A DNA stretch of 64,000 nucleotides from Marimicrobium sp913061115 (GTDB lineage Bacteria; Pseudomonadota; Gammaproteobacteria; Pseudomonadales; Halieaceae), in contig NZ_CP159826.1 of the NCBI RefSeq assembly GCF_047729875.1, positions 2,170,001 through 2,234,000 of the forward strand, read 5' to 3'. The notes under the pieces were generated by a model. The model was not told the origin of the DNA, ran no database searches, and worked only from the letters and a program-made list of their open reading frames with translations. Positions 1-8,522 of this stretch are shown piece after piece. Position 1 is the stretch's first letter. The number at the start of each line of letters is the position of its first letter. Made by a program: the position numbers and the translations under genes.

Positions 1-1366
1 GACAGCCAACTGCCATTGTCCTGCAAGGTGCGCTTACCCATCGGAGCATAATCAGGCGTCACCTTTTTCAGCAGTTCCTCATCGTCACCAACCTGCCCCT
101 TAATATGATCAAAAAACATCTGGTATACAAAATCGTTCATCTCATTGATTGAACGCTCCTGATGTGGCCATTCGGGATCAACAAAGACGGTATCGTAGGC
201 ACCATCACAGGCGGGCCAGAAAATCAGAAAGCGGAACCAGCGGGTATAAAAAGGCAAATTCTGCAAACACCATTTTTTTCCCTGTGGCACCTCCTCATGG
301 TAGATCGGGTTTTCAAACATCCACGGCGCTGAACGTTGAAATACGGTTAGCTGACCAACGTCGCCGGCAATCGTTGGAACCAACTGAAACGCACTGGCAC
401 CAGAGCCTACTACCACTACCTTTTTACCGCGACAATCAATACTGTCGTCCCAGGCTGCAGAGTGACACCACTGTCCGGCGAAGGAATCGACCCCTGGAAT
501 ATCCGGCAGCACTGGGCGATTCAATTGCCCCACCGCGCTAATAACGGAGTTCGCAACGTATTGCTCTTCAACACCATCCTTGTCGGTAGTATTGACGGTC
601 CACTCCTTGCTCACCTCATCGAACACGGCGCCGGTTACCTCCGTATTGAATCGAAAGTGCTGCTCCAACTGGTGGTGATAGACAACCCCTTCAAAATACT
701 GCTGCAACTCTTTTTGTTGCGAAAAGTATTGCGTCCAATGGTGTGCTGGCTCGAAGGAATAGCTGTATAAATGATTGCCGACATCGACCCGTGCGCCCGG
801 GTAGCGATTTTCAAACCAGGTGCCACCCACTGCAGAATTCTTCTCGATAACCACAAAGGGAATCCCTGCCTCCTGCAAGCGATAGGCTGCTAATACACCT
901 GACATGCCCCCACCGATGACCAGCACTTTATGCTGCGCTCGTGCTTCTGCTGGAACCTCATCGCTCCAAGCGTCACTGCGCTGGTCTATGCCGTCCAGTT
1001 CCATCTCCTCCAGCATCATCGGCACATAGTCTTCAGGCACATCACCTGCCACGATGAAATTCATCATGCGGTGAATGGTCGCCGGTGAAGGTGATGACGG
1101 AAGCTGGCAGCCGCCATCACGAAAGTTCTTAATCATCTCTAGTGCCCGAGCTCGCACCGTCGCCTTGTCTTCTTCGGACATGTACCCCTGATACTCGTTA
1201 ATAAACACGCCTGCAGGACGAATAGCACCGTCGAGAAGGCTTGCATCGCCACTCATGTGAATCATGCTCATCATTAGGGTGGGGATACTGGCCTCCTCCA
1301 GCGCGCTCGCGATGAGCGCATCATCGTCCGGAATGGAAAAGCTGGACTGGGCAGTACCTGACATTA
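1..1366 (-). CDS. Baeyer-Villiger flavin monooxygenase (HAPMO-like), C-terminus off the window
   Basis: I translated this from the ATG at 1364-1366; 455 codons lie in the window and the gene runs off its left edge. The FAD-binding Rossmann motif GGGMSG is at residues 151-156 and the NADPH-binding GSGASA at 320-325. Between them the Baeyer-Villiger fingerprint FxGxxxHxxxW is exact (F295, H301, W305). These enzymes insert oxygen next to a ketone, using NADPH and O2, to give an ester or lactone. About 145 residues precede the Rossmann fold. That is unusual for cyclohexanone-type enzymes but typical of the 4-hydroxyacetophenone monooxygenase branch, so I place it there. The next gene upstream is an SDR ending 36 bp away on the same strand, an arrangement in which an alcohol is oxidised to a ketone and then to an ester. 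The true substrate cannot be read from the sequence; a steroid or terpenoid ketone is an inference from the window. Confidence 0.9.
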
Positions 1367-1402
1367 CGAGAAACTCCTGAGGTGCTATCTGAGGCGACGA
1401 AT

Positions 1403-2257
1403 CTAGAGATCGACTGGCGGCGCAAAGGTTGGATTACGGGCCAGACGTATATCGTCTAGCCGGGTATGTGCCGTCTCGCGCCACGCCTCCTCCGAGAGCA
1501 AGTAGAAACGCTCCGCGACGATGCCATCAAACACGCGTTGCGCCATAACTTCAGGGCCGATGCCAACCGCAACACTCTCAGCAATCGCCTCGGAAACCAT
1601 CGTGCGCGCCTCTGACTCAACGATATCGCCGTCGCGACTATAGGCGCTAGGTCGATTACGTTCTGAAGTTCCAATGCCTGTATTAATCATCTCCGGACAC
1701 AATACAGAGACTTTTACGTTGGGCACATGAAACGCCAATTCGTGATAGAGCGACTCACTCAGGCCCAATACGGCATGTTTAGTCATGTGATAGATGCCGG
1801 AGTATGGCATGGCGGTAAGCGCTGCCATAGACGCCGTGTTAATGATGTGGCAATCACTATCCTGCTTTGCCATGATCGGCACAAAGGTGCGTATGCCGTG
1901 AATAACACCCCAGACGTTGACATCGAGCTGCCACCCGAAATCAGCAACACTCTCCTCCCACAGCAGGCCGCCGGCAAAGACGCCGGCATTATTGCAAGCG
2001 ATATGGATGCCACCAAACTCAGCCACAGCGGCATCGGCGAGATGTTGCACATCCTCTGCCTTGGATACATCGGTCACCACACCGACACACCGACCACTAC
2101 CCGAGTTCAGCGCGGCAACGGTCTCATCCAGCGCTTTATGCTCGATATCGGCAAGCACCACATTCATGCCTTTGTCGAGAAACAACGCGCCCATTGCGCG
2201 CCCGATGCCGCTGGCGCCACCGGTAATGACCGCCGTTTTACCTGCAAAATCTTTCAT
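1403..2257 (-). CDS. SDR family NAD(P)-dependent oxidoreductase
   Basis: This is a classical short-chain dehydrogenase of 284 residues. The cofactor motif TGGASGIG is at residues 12-19, the structural NNAG at 89-92, and the catalytic Ser143, Tyr156 and Lys160 are all present with normal spacing. An aspartate after the second strand (ADIEH, residues 36-40) favours NAD over NADP. The C-terminal 90 residues are longer than in minimal SDRs. The family interconverts alcohols and ketones. It lies just upstream of the Baeyer-Villiger monooxygenase with a 36 bp gap, so the two are probably cotranscribed and the SDR may supply the ketone. Substrate unknown. Confidence 0.9.
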   Translation of the reverse strand: MKDFAGKTAVITGGASGIGRAMGALFLDKGMNVVLADIEHKALDETVAALNSGSGRCVGVVTDVSKAEDVQHLADAAVAEFGGIHIACNNAGVFAGGLLWEESVADFGWQLDVNVWGVIHGIRTFVPIMAKQDSDCHIINTASMAALTAMPYSGIYHMTKHAVLGLSESLYHELAFHVPNVKVSVLCPEMINTGIGTSERNRPSAYSRDGDIVESEARTMVSEAIAESVAVGIGPEVMAQRVFDGIVAERFYLLSEEAWRETAHTRLDDIRLARNPTFAPPVDL

Positions 2258-2414
2258 TCAACTATACCTTTGTAGCGCTATGGGCGGGCAACAACGCAGA
2301 GCTAGAGAGCCCCACACATCGCGCCCGCTACCGGTGGATTCATACACAGCATCAGCCCGACATCCCAAAGAGTGTCGGCGAGTGGCGCCGTCAGTATTGT
2401 CAAAACAGTAACAC

Positions 2415-2436
2415 AAAAAAACCCACACTAGGCGGG
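2415..2436 (-). terminator. Rho-independent terminator downstream of the AEC permease
   Basis: On the minus strand the sequence reads CCCGC, a five-base loop CTAGT, GTGGG, then seven T. The stem is five pairs with one G-T wobble. It lies about 100 bp after the stop of the permease gene at 2532, in the direction of its transcription, so it likely separates the permease/aminotransferase unit from the SDR/monooxygenase unit. A larger GGCC hairpin at 2430-2451 overlaps it. Confidence 0.55.
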
Positions 2437-2531
2437 CCTGATGGCCTCCCTACTGATTCCGTAGGTGGCACTATAAATAGATATACTGGCATGGACTTTG
2501 CGGGGTCTGAGGACCTATGCGATGCTACTTT

Positions 2532-3425
2532 TTAAACCGTCTGTCCGATAAGAGAAAATAGCGATAGCACAAAGAACCCTATTGTAATCGTCACCAGTGA
2601 CAACAGCGTGGTCAGCACAACGATATTTGCAGCCAGCGTGCCGTCGCCGTGGGCAGCCACTACCATCACATGACTGGAGACCGCGACAGGTGTCGCCAGC
2701 AGCAGGAAAAGAACGCCTAACGGCTCGCCCCGGACACCGAACGACAGAGCGAGCAAAATGCCGACCAATGGCGCCACACAAAGGCGCCAGAAGCTGGCCT
2801 CCCACGTGAGCGCTCCGGCTTTATACAGATGAGACAAGTTCATGGACGCACCAATGGAAACTAACACCAGCGGCAGAAAAAATGCTGATAATCCAGAACT
2901 CACTGGAGCGAGGCTTGCTGGCGCAGGAAGTGGAGAAACCGAAAGGCACACGCCTGCGGTGATACCAATGATGAGTGGGTTTTGAGCAATGCCCAGTAAA
3001 ACAGTGCGAAGCGTAGTAACGGAACCTAGTGTGGCATTAAGCACCCACACCGCGAGCATGTTGTAAAGCACGGTCATTAACGCAATGGGTAACGCGGCTA
3101 ATATTGGGCCGCGCTCCCCATAGGCGGAAAACGTTAACGCTACTCCAACAATAGCGAGATTAGAACGGAAGGCTGACTGCACAAAAATACCTTTTAGCTC
3201 TCGCGGATGACCGCGCCAGTTTGAGTAATACCAGCTAAGCGCTAAGATAAGCAACGTCGCCACTATGCCTGCCAAAAGATATCGCGCACTGCTAAGGGTG
3301 GTGTAATCGACCTGCGCCGCGCCGGCAAACAACATAATGGGCAAACCGATATTAAATGCTAGTCGTGATAGGTTTTCGTTGAGTGCTTGAGACAGCAGAC
3401 CAAATCGTTTGAGCAATACGCCCAA
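2532..3425 (-). CDS. AEC family (auxin efflux carrier-like) transporter
   Basis: This is a hydrophobic protein with about nine or ten predicted membrane segments and the AEC/MleP architecture: two five-helix halves, with internal SxxNPLIIG and a conserved C-terminal ATPVAVSSHVM helix. Such inner-membrane carriers move small carboxylates, amino acids or their derivatives. The start is a problem. The first NTG codon other than CTG is the TTG at 3425, but the frame stays open upstream to a TAG at 3513-3515 and encodes a hydrophobic stretch (ALTLFYAALAVSLPTFAWVL) that looks like the family's missing first helix. A CTG at 3498-3500 would restore it. The aminotransferase gene lies 101 bp upstream on the same strand, so the carrier may import its amine substrate. 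Confidence 0.8.
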   Translation of the reverse strand: MGVLLKRFGLLSQALNENLSRLAFNIGLPIMLFAGAAQVDYTTLSSARYLLAGIVATLLILALSWYYSNWRGHPRELKGIFVQSAFRSNLAIVGVALTFSAYGERGPILAALPIALMTVLYNMLAVWVLNATLGSVTTLRTVLLGIAQNPLIIGITAGVCLSVSPLPAPASLAPVSSGLSAFFLPLVLVSIGASMNLSHLYKAGALTWEASFWRLCVAPLVGILLALSFGVRGEPLGVLFLLLATPVAVSSHVMVVAAHGDGTLAANIVVLTTLLSLVTITIGFFVLSLFSLIGQTV

Positions 3426-3526
3426 CAGAACCCATGCGAAGGTAGGCAGAGAAACCGCTAAGGCCGCATAGAAAAGTGTTAGTGCGTCAGAAAAGGACAG
3501 GACTGAGCTCCACTAGACACAAAATC

Positions 3527-4825
3527 TCACCCTGTAGACGATGAAAAGGCTAGCTCAACCAGAGTATCGCGCAGTGCCGATATCAAACTATCGATTTGCG
3601 CAGTCTCCATCACAAACGCGAGACCCAACTGAATGGTGTCGCCGCCGTTGCGCACATAGAAACCTTTATCCCACATGCGCATCGCCACTTCAAAGGGACG
3701 TCTGGCAGGCTCGCCTGGATACCACTCTAGCGCAAGCGCGCCTGCAAAACCGTAGTTACGAATATCACTCACATAGGGCAAGCCCTGTAATTGATGCAAC
3801 GCCTCTTCAAAATACGGTGCCAACGCTGCCACCCGCTGCGGCAACTGCTCCTGCTGTAAAATATCCAAAGTAGCGACAGCTGCAGCACAGGACACAGGGT
3901 GAGCCGAGTAGGTATACCCGTGGGGGAACTCGACCATGTAATCAGGACCACCCTTGTCCATAAACGTCTGGTATATCCCCTCCCTCGCCACCACCGCACC
4001 CATCGGAATAGCACCATTAGTCAGCTGCTTGGCCAAAATCATAATATCCGGCACCACGCCAAAGACATCGGCGCCGGTCATACCGCCACAGCGGCCCAAC
4101 CCCGTTATGACTTCATCGAAAATCAACAAAATATCATTGGCCGTACAAATGTCGCGTAAGCGTTGTAAGTAGCCTGCAGGTGGCGGAATAACACCGGCAG
4201 AGCCGGCGACCGGTTCAACAATTACTGCCGCAATATTGGAGGCATCGTGCAGCGCAATCAAGCCCGACAGTTCATCCGCCATCTCCCAGCCGCTAGTGGG
4301 CATACCCCGGCTGAAGGCCATATCTCGGGACAACGTGTGAGACAGGTGGTCGACATCAATCACTGGACCAAATAGCTTACGATTTGGTCCTATCCCACCG
4401 ACAGCCATCCCGCCAAAATTCATCCCATGATAGCCCTTGGCTCGTCCAATGAGCTTTGTTTTCGTCCCCATTCCCTTCTGACGCCAGTAAGCTCTCGCCA
4501 TTTTTAGTGACGTGTCCACAGCATCCGAGCCAGAGTTAGTAAAAAACACATAATCTAGGCCAGTGGGTGTCAGTGACTTGACCTTATTGGCGAGCTCAAA
4601 AGCGCCCGGGTGACCAAATTGGAACGCAGGCGCATAACTCAGCGTCTGCATCTGGGCCTGCACGGCTGCGGTAACCTCCCGCCGATTGTGTCCAGCACCG
4701 CAGCACCACAGCCCCGACATACCATCGAGAATCGTGCGTCCTTTATCGTCGATAAAGTGCACCCCTTCGGCCGCGACAATCATCCGAGGATCGCGTTTGA
4801 ACTGCCGATTACCCGTCGATGGCAT
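3527..4825 (-). CDS. Class III aminotransferase, beta-alanine/omega-amino acid:pyruvate type
   Basis: This PLP enzyme moves an amino group from an omega-amino acid or amine to pyruvate. Residues shown are numbered from the ATG at 4825: the PLP lysine is K266 (ILAKQLTNGAIPMG), the ring-binding aspartate D237 lies in FDEVITGLGR, and NSGSDAVDTSLKMAR is the phosphate-binding region. The start QFKRDPRMIVAAEGV matches the omega-amino acid:pyruvate branch. The family normally has a further DLEAxWMPxTxNR segment. Here that segment (NRQDLEAYW) is encoded in frame upstream of the first ATG, with no ATG, GTG or TTG before the stop; an ATT at 4868-4870 is the only plausible initiator. The listed start may therefore be about 15 residues short. 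It is followed by the AEC permease. Confidence 0.85.
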   Translation of the reverse strand: MPSTGNRQFKRDPRMIVAAEGVHFIDDKGRTILDGMSGLWCCGAGHNRREVTAAVQAQMQTLSYAPAFQFGHPGAFELANKVKSLTPTGLDYVFFTNSGSDAVDTSLKMARAYWRQKGMGTKTKLIGRAKGYHGMNFGGMAVGGIGPNRKLFGPVIDVDHLSHTLSRDMAFSRGMPTSGWEMADELSGLIALHDASNIAAVIVEPVAGSAGVIPPPAGYLQRLRDICTANDILLIFDEVITGLGRCGGMTGADVFGVVPDIMILAKQLTNGAIPMGAVVAREGIYQTFMDKGGPDYMVEFPHGYTYSAHPVSCAAAVATLDILQQEQLPQRVAALAPYFEEALHQLQGLPYVSDIRNYGFAGALALEWYPGEPARRPFEVAMRMWDKGFYVRNGGDTIQLGLAFVMETAQIDSLISALRDTLVELAFSSSTG

Positions 4826-4870
4826 CCAGTAGGCTTCAAGGTCCTGTCGGTTTAGGGTGTTATCGGTAAT

Positions 4871-5192
4871 AGGTTTCCAGCACTACAAGCCGTTGAATGT
4901 GGCCAAAGTTTGCCACTAAGTTTGCCACTAGACAAGCGACGAGGATCTTATGCATATCCACTGATGACTTTATCGTATAGAGCCGTGTGCTGCCGCTGGC
5001 GCCTCGGCGGCGCAGATGGCGTCACGTGCAAGCGGATCCAGGCGAATTGGTTTGTCACGCGCACCGGTGCCCGTAACATGCGGCATTAGCAGCTCTCGGC
5101 GATTGCTCACCGGTTTACACCGGTGGGGCCAATGGTATAGGGCGACGTGTCGGCTACAGCAAGGTCAACTTAGAGGGTCATTTGTAACCTAT
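4871..5192. other. Intergenic stretch, possible gene remnant
   Basis: Between the aminotransferase and hydrolase genes there is no confident gene. On the minus strand a GTG-initiated frame of 46 codons (5110 to 4970) reads RRELLMPHVTGTGARDKP and then IRLDPLARDAI, which looks protein-like but has no convincing ribosome site and no family I recognise. It could be a short gene or the stump of a lost one. A 12 bp tandem repeat lies at 4906-4929. No terminator or promoter was clear. Confidence 0.3.
4906..4929. repeat. Two tandem copies of a 12 bp unit
   Basis: AAGTTTGCCACT occurs twice without a gap, at 4906-4917 and 4918-4929. It is upstream of the aminotransferase gene. Direct 12 bp repeats can be operator half-sites or slippage products; nothing here decides between them. 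Confidence 0.6.
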
Positions 5193-6008
5193 CTAACGGC
5201 TAGAGCTGGCTCCTATCTGTTTTTCAACGCTGAGGATAAATTCACGCAAAGCCACTAATACCTGTTTGGGTGCTTCAATGGGAAGCATGTGGCCATAGTC
5301 TTTCAATACGACCAGTTTCGCCTGTAACTGGTCGGCAACTGCCAAGCCAGCTTTGATCGGCGTCATTTTATCTTGTCCTGCCAAAATCATCGCAGACGGC
5401 GCGGTTACAAGCCCCACAGCGTCGACTCCACCGCAGTAATCGGCGCAACATTGCAGATCGACTGCCAGAGGATTGTTGCCCATGATTTGTCGCCCAATAG
5501 CAATCGGCTGCATACCGGGTGTCGCGCTGACCCCTATTTGCGTTTGATGCCCGAAACCCCACTGCAGCATCAGGTCAGCCGCCTTCATGGGTGACCGCCC
5601 TGCCGTCTCAATTAGCATTGGATTGACCGGGATGGCAGCGGCAGTGCCAACACCGATTAGGGACTTCACTGCTGTTGGCTTGAGTTTAGACAGCTCTAAC
5701 GCACTTAAAAAGCCTTGCGAATGGCCAACGACGTGCGCGTCTCGAACACCCATGGCATCGAGAAAATCAGCTAACCATTTCCCAGAGTCTTCGATTGTTA
5801 CACAGGGGGGGCCTTTAGACAGAGAGTGCCCTGGAAAGTCTGGCGCCAACACACCGAACCCGTTATAGGCAAACCAACGCGTCTGCAATGCCCAGCTTCG
5901 GTGGTCTAAACCACTGCCATGCAAAAACAGCACGGTTGATAAGTTTTTGTCGAACTTTTTACCTCCGGTAGCGACATGAGCTTCAAAGCCGTTGACCATG
6001 AGTTTCAT
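5193..6008 (-). CDS. Alpha/beta-fold hydrolase
   Basis: This is a 271-residue single-domain hydrolase. The oxyanion-hole motif HGSGLDHRSW is at residues 30-39, the nucleophile elbow GHSQG carries Ser97, the acid is Asp213 in GQDKMTP, and the base is His240 in DYGHMLP. The family hydrolyses esters, thioesters or C-C bonds. The start codon overlaps the stop of the PLP enzyme upstream by four bases (ATGA), so the two are translationally coupled, and this is the last gene of a four-gene operon with a DmdA-like demethylase and an aldehyde dehydrogenase. Its job is probably to cleave an ester or thioester formed in that pathway; the exact substrate is unknown. Confidence 0.85.
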   Translation of the reverse strand: MKLMVNGFEAHVATGGKKFDKNLSTVLFLHGSGLDHRSWALQTRWFAYNGFGVLAPDFPGHSLSKGPPCVTIEDSGKWLADFLDAMGVRDAHVVGHSQGFLSALELSKLKPTAVKSLIGVGTAAAIPVNPMLIETAGRSPMKAADLMLQWGFGHQTQIGVSATPGMQPIAIGRQIMGNNPLAVDLQCCADYCGGVDAVGLVTAPSAMILAGQDKMTPIKAGLAVADQLQAKLVVLKDYGHMLPIEAPKQVLVALREFILSVEKQIGASSSR

Positions 6009-7315
6009 GATTGAGACTCGGCCATACGCTGGGCAGCTCTCAAACCATTAGCGAAATCTGCTTGGATATCTTTAATCCCTTCAATGCCAACCGACACACG
6101 AATCAGGTCTTCGCTAATACCGGCAGCCACCATCGCATCATGGGTGAGTCGCGAATGCGTAGTACTGCCCGGGTGCAGGACAAGTGTTCTGGAGTCACCG
6201 ACATTGGCTAGGTTTGAGGCAAGTTTCAACGAGTCGATAAATGCGCCCCCTCCTGCTCGACCACCGACCACGCCGAAGCAAAGCATGGAGCCCGCGCCAT
6301 TTGGAAATAACTCTCTGGCAATTGCGTTGCTCGGATTGCTCGGTAAGTCAGGGTGATTAACCCATGTGACTTGCTCTTGAGATTGCAGCCATTCAACCAT
6401 GGCCTTGGTATTGGCGATATGCTGCTTCATGCGCATATTCAGTGTTTCAATACCTTGTAGCAGTAGAAATGCATTGTTTGGACTCATGCACGCGCCAATG
6501 TCACGCATGGATTCTGCGCGAATCTTCATGGCCAAGGCATTAGGGCCAAATTCTTCCCAAAATTTAATGCCGTGAAATGGCTCATACGGTTCAGTTAATT
6601 CTGGAAAGCGGCCACTAGCCTCCCAATCAAAATTACCGCCGTCAATAACCACGCCACCAACCGCTGCACCATGTCCGCCTATCCATTTAGTAGCAGAATG
6701 CACGATCACATTAGCACCCGATTCGATAGTGTTGCACAGCCCCGGTGGAGCAAAGGTGGCATCGACTACAACGGGTAGTCCATGTTGCCTTGCAATGCTG
6801 CTAATTTGAGGGAGGTTAGCCACTTCCAGGCCGGGGTTCCCAATTGATTCGCAAAACACCATTTTAGTATTTTCACGGATCGCGCCCTCTAATGCCCCCT
6901 GATCGTTAATTGAGACGAACGTCGTTTCTATACCCAAGCGCTTCAATGTGTGGCGTAAAAGAGTCGCGGTCGAGCCATAGATTTGTCCCGACGAAACGAT
7001 GTGATCACCTGCCGAACAGAGCGTAATAAACGTCATAAACAAAGCACTCATACCTGACGCTGTGCAAATTGCCCCACTGCCCCCTTCTAATGCAGCGAGA
7101 CGTTGTTCCAACACCGCAACTGTTGGATTAGAGATACGGCTATAAATATGCCCGCCTTGCTCTACATTAAACAGCGACGAGGCATCGTCTACACTATCAA
7201 ATACATACGAGGTAGTTTGATAGATGGGTACAGCGCGCGCCCCGTGATCGCTTTCAGGGACATAACCGCTGTGTAGCGCTATCGTATCGGGGTGGTAATA
7301 AGAAGATCGGCCCAT
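6005..7315 (-). CDS. Cys/Met metabolism PLP enzyme, O-acetylhomoserine sulfhydrylase-like
   Basis: This 436-residue enzyme has the length and layout of the MetY/MetZ group. YSRISNPT at residues 58-65 and ASGMSAL are phosphate-loop features, SSGQIYGST lies near 108-116, and the PLP lysine is K210 in HSATKWIGGHG. Known members join a thiol (sulfide or methanethiol) to O-acetyl- or O-succinylhomoserine; relatives are methionine gamma-lyases that do the reverse. The gene is 18 bp downstream of the DmdA-like gene. DMSP demethylation ends in methanethiol, so an enzyme able to fix methanethiol into methionine would fit, though this is inference. Family is secure, the exact reaction is not. Confidence 0.85.
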   Translation of the reverse strand: MGRSSYYHPDTIALHSGYVPESDHGARAVPIYQTTSYVFDSVDDASSLFNVEQGGHIYSRISNPTVAVLEQRLAALEGGSGAICTASGMSALFMTFITLCSAGDHIVSSGQIYGSTATLLRHTLKRLGIETTFVSINDQGALEGAIRENTKMVFCESIGNPGLEVANLPQISSIARQHGLPVVVDATFAPPGLCNTIESGANVIVHSATKWIGGHGAAVGGVVIDGGNFDWEASGRFPELTEPYEPFHGIKFWEEFGPNALAMKIRAESMRDIGACMSPNNAFLLLQGIETLNMRMKQHIANTKAMVEWLQSQEQVTWVNHPDLPSNPSNAIARELFPNGAGSMLCFGVVGGRAGGGAFIDSLKLASNLANVGDSRTLVLHPGSTTHSRLTHDAMVAAGISEDLIRVSVGIEGIKDIQADFANGLRAAQRMAESQS

Positions 7316-7333
7316 GCGAATGCTCCGCTAGCG

Positions 7334-8449
7334 TTAAACGAATAGATCAAAGTTAAAAGGAATTGAATGAAAACTACTGGTCTGTCCATCAATGGTGATG
7401 CTGTCGTTATTGTCTATATAAGAAAGTGGCAACATAGCAAGAGCAAGATTCTTGTTGTATCTAAATGACCATGCCTGTGATCGAACCTCACCAATAATCT
7501 CACCATCGATCTCGATATCACTACCACCTAGGCGACTAGGCTGCATATGTGGCGATCTATCGAAGGCTAGCCCGACAAGCTTTCGGGTCTGCTTTCCGAC
7601 CATCGCTTTAAGAGCCGGCAGGCTCAGGCTTTCGATATCAGCATCAAGGTTTAAATAGGAATCTAAACCACACTCAAATGGCGTATCAAATTCGTCCATG
7701 TCGTTGCCATAGGATAACAGGCCAGACTCTAATCGTTCATTCCCCTGTGGGCAGCCAGCCCGCACAAAAAGGTCTTCCCCATTGGCAAACAATTCGTCCC
7801 ACAATGTCTCGCCTAGCGACCAATCAGGCATGTATATCTCAAAGCCACATTGCTTGCTCCAACCGGAACGCGCTACGTACATTTCAACGCCCCGAAACTG
7901 AAGCATTTCACCTCGAAAAAAACGGATTTTGCGAACAATTTCACCAAATACTCTTGCCATTAAGTCATCGGCCTTGGGGCCTTGCACTGCCAAGGGGAAA
8001 ATGTCTGGCTCACATACCTTTACATCCAGCCCATAGCCTTGTGCTAGGCCTTGGGCGAAAAATTTAACGTCGCTATCAGAGACTGACAACCAAAATCTAT
8101 TCTCGGCTAACTTGATCACAATGGGGTCATTTAAAATAAAGCCTGCGGCATTGCAAATGGGGCCATACATTCCTTGCAGTAGCTCAATATTAGATAAATC
8201 ACGTGGCGTCATCATCTGGGCTAGCTTGGCCGCATCAGGCCCGTTCAGTTCGACTTGACGTTCCCCCGAAACGTCCCATACCTGAACATGCTGACACAAG
8301 TGCCAATAGTCACTCTCGGGCGTGTCAAACAATGTAGGCAATAGCATATGATTATAAACCGTATAGGCTGTTACGCCTGCCTCTTCAACACGGTTAGAGT
8401 ATGGCGTGGTGCGCACGCGACGGTTAAAAGAAAGCATTTTTGAGTTCAT
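7334..8449 (-). CDS. dmdA: DmdA-like GcvT-fold demethylase (DMSP demethylase family)
   Basis: This 371-residue protein has the aminomethyltransferase (GcvT) fold and resembles dimethylsulfoniopropionate demethylase DmdA much more than glycine-cleavage GcvT. Shared segments, from memory of characterised DmdA proteins, are YTVYNHMLLPT near the start, HVQVWDVxxERQVE, LNDPIVIKLAENR, PLAVQGPKADDLMARVFG, IRFFR, VARSGWSKQ followed by GFEIY, and ERLESGLLSYGNDMD with TPFECGL. DmdA passes a methyl group from DMSP to tetrahydrofolate, leaving methylmercaptopropionate. The C-terminal 110 residues seem less like DmdA, so the substrate might be another sulfonium or betaine. It sits 72 bp after the aldehyde dehydrogenase and 18 bp before the MetY-like gene. 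The symbol is a family assignment, not proof of activity on DMSP. Confidence 0.7.
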   Translation of the reverse strand: MNSKMLSFNRRVRTTPYSNRVEEAGVTAYTVYNHMLLPTLFDTPESDYWHLCQHVQVWDVSGERQVELNGPDAAKLAQMMTPRDLSNIELLQGMYGPICNAAGFILNDPIVIKLAENRFWLSVSDSDVKFFAQGLAQGYGLDVKVCEPDIFPLAVQGPKADDLMARVFGEIVRKIRFFRGEMLQFRGVEMYVARSGWSKQCGFEIYMPDWSLGETLWDELFANGEDLFVRAGCPQGNERLESGLLSYGNDMDEFDTPFECGLDSYLNLDADIESLSLPALKAMVGKQTRKLVGLAFDRSPHMQPSRLGGSDIEIDGEIIGEVRSQAWSFRYNKNLALAMLPLSYIDNNDSITIDGQTSSFHSIPFNFDLFV

Positions 8450-8522
8450 GGACGTGCCCCTAGTAGATCTTCATAGCCCACCAGCGGCAATGTTCACCGC
8501 TCTACCTTATTAAGATTTTTAG

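Noticed and set aside
1727..2275. Long open frame antisense to the first SDR
   Set aside because: The minus-strand SDR is complete with all catalytic residues; the antisense frame has no ribosome site or family.
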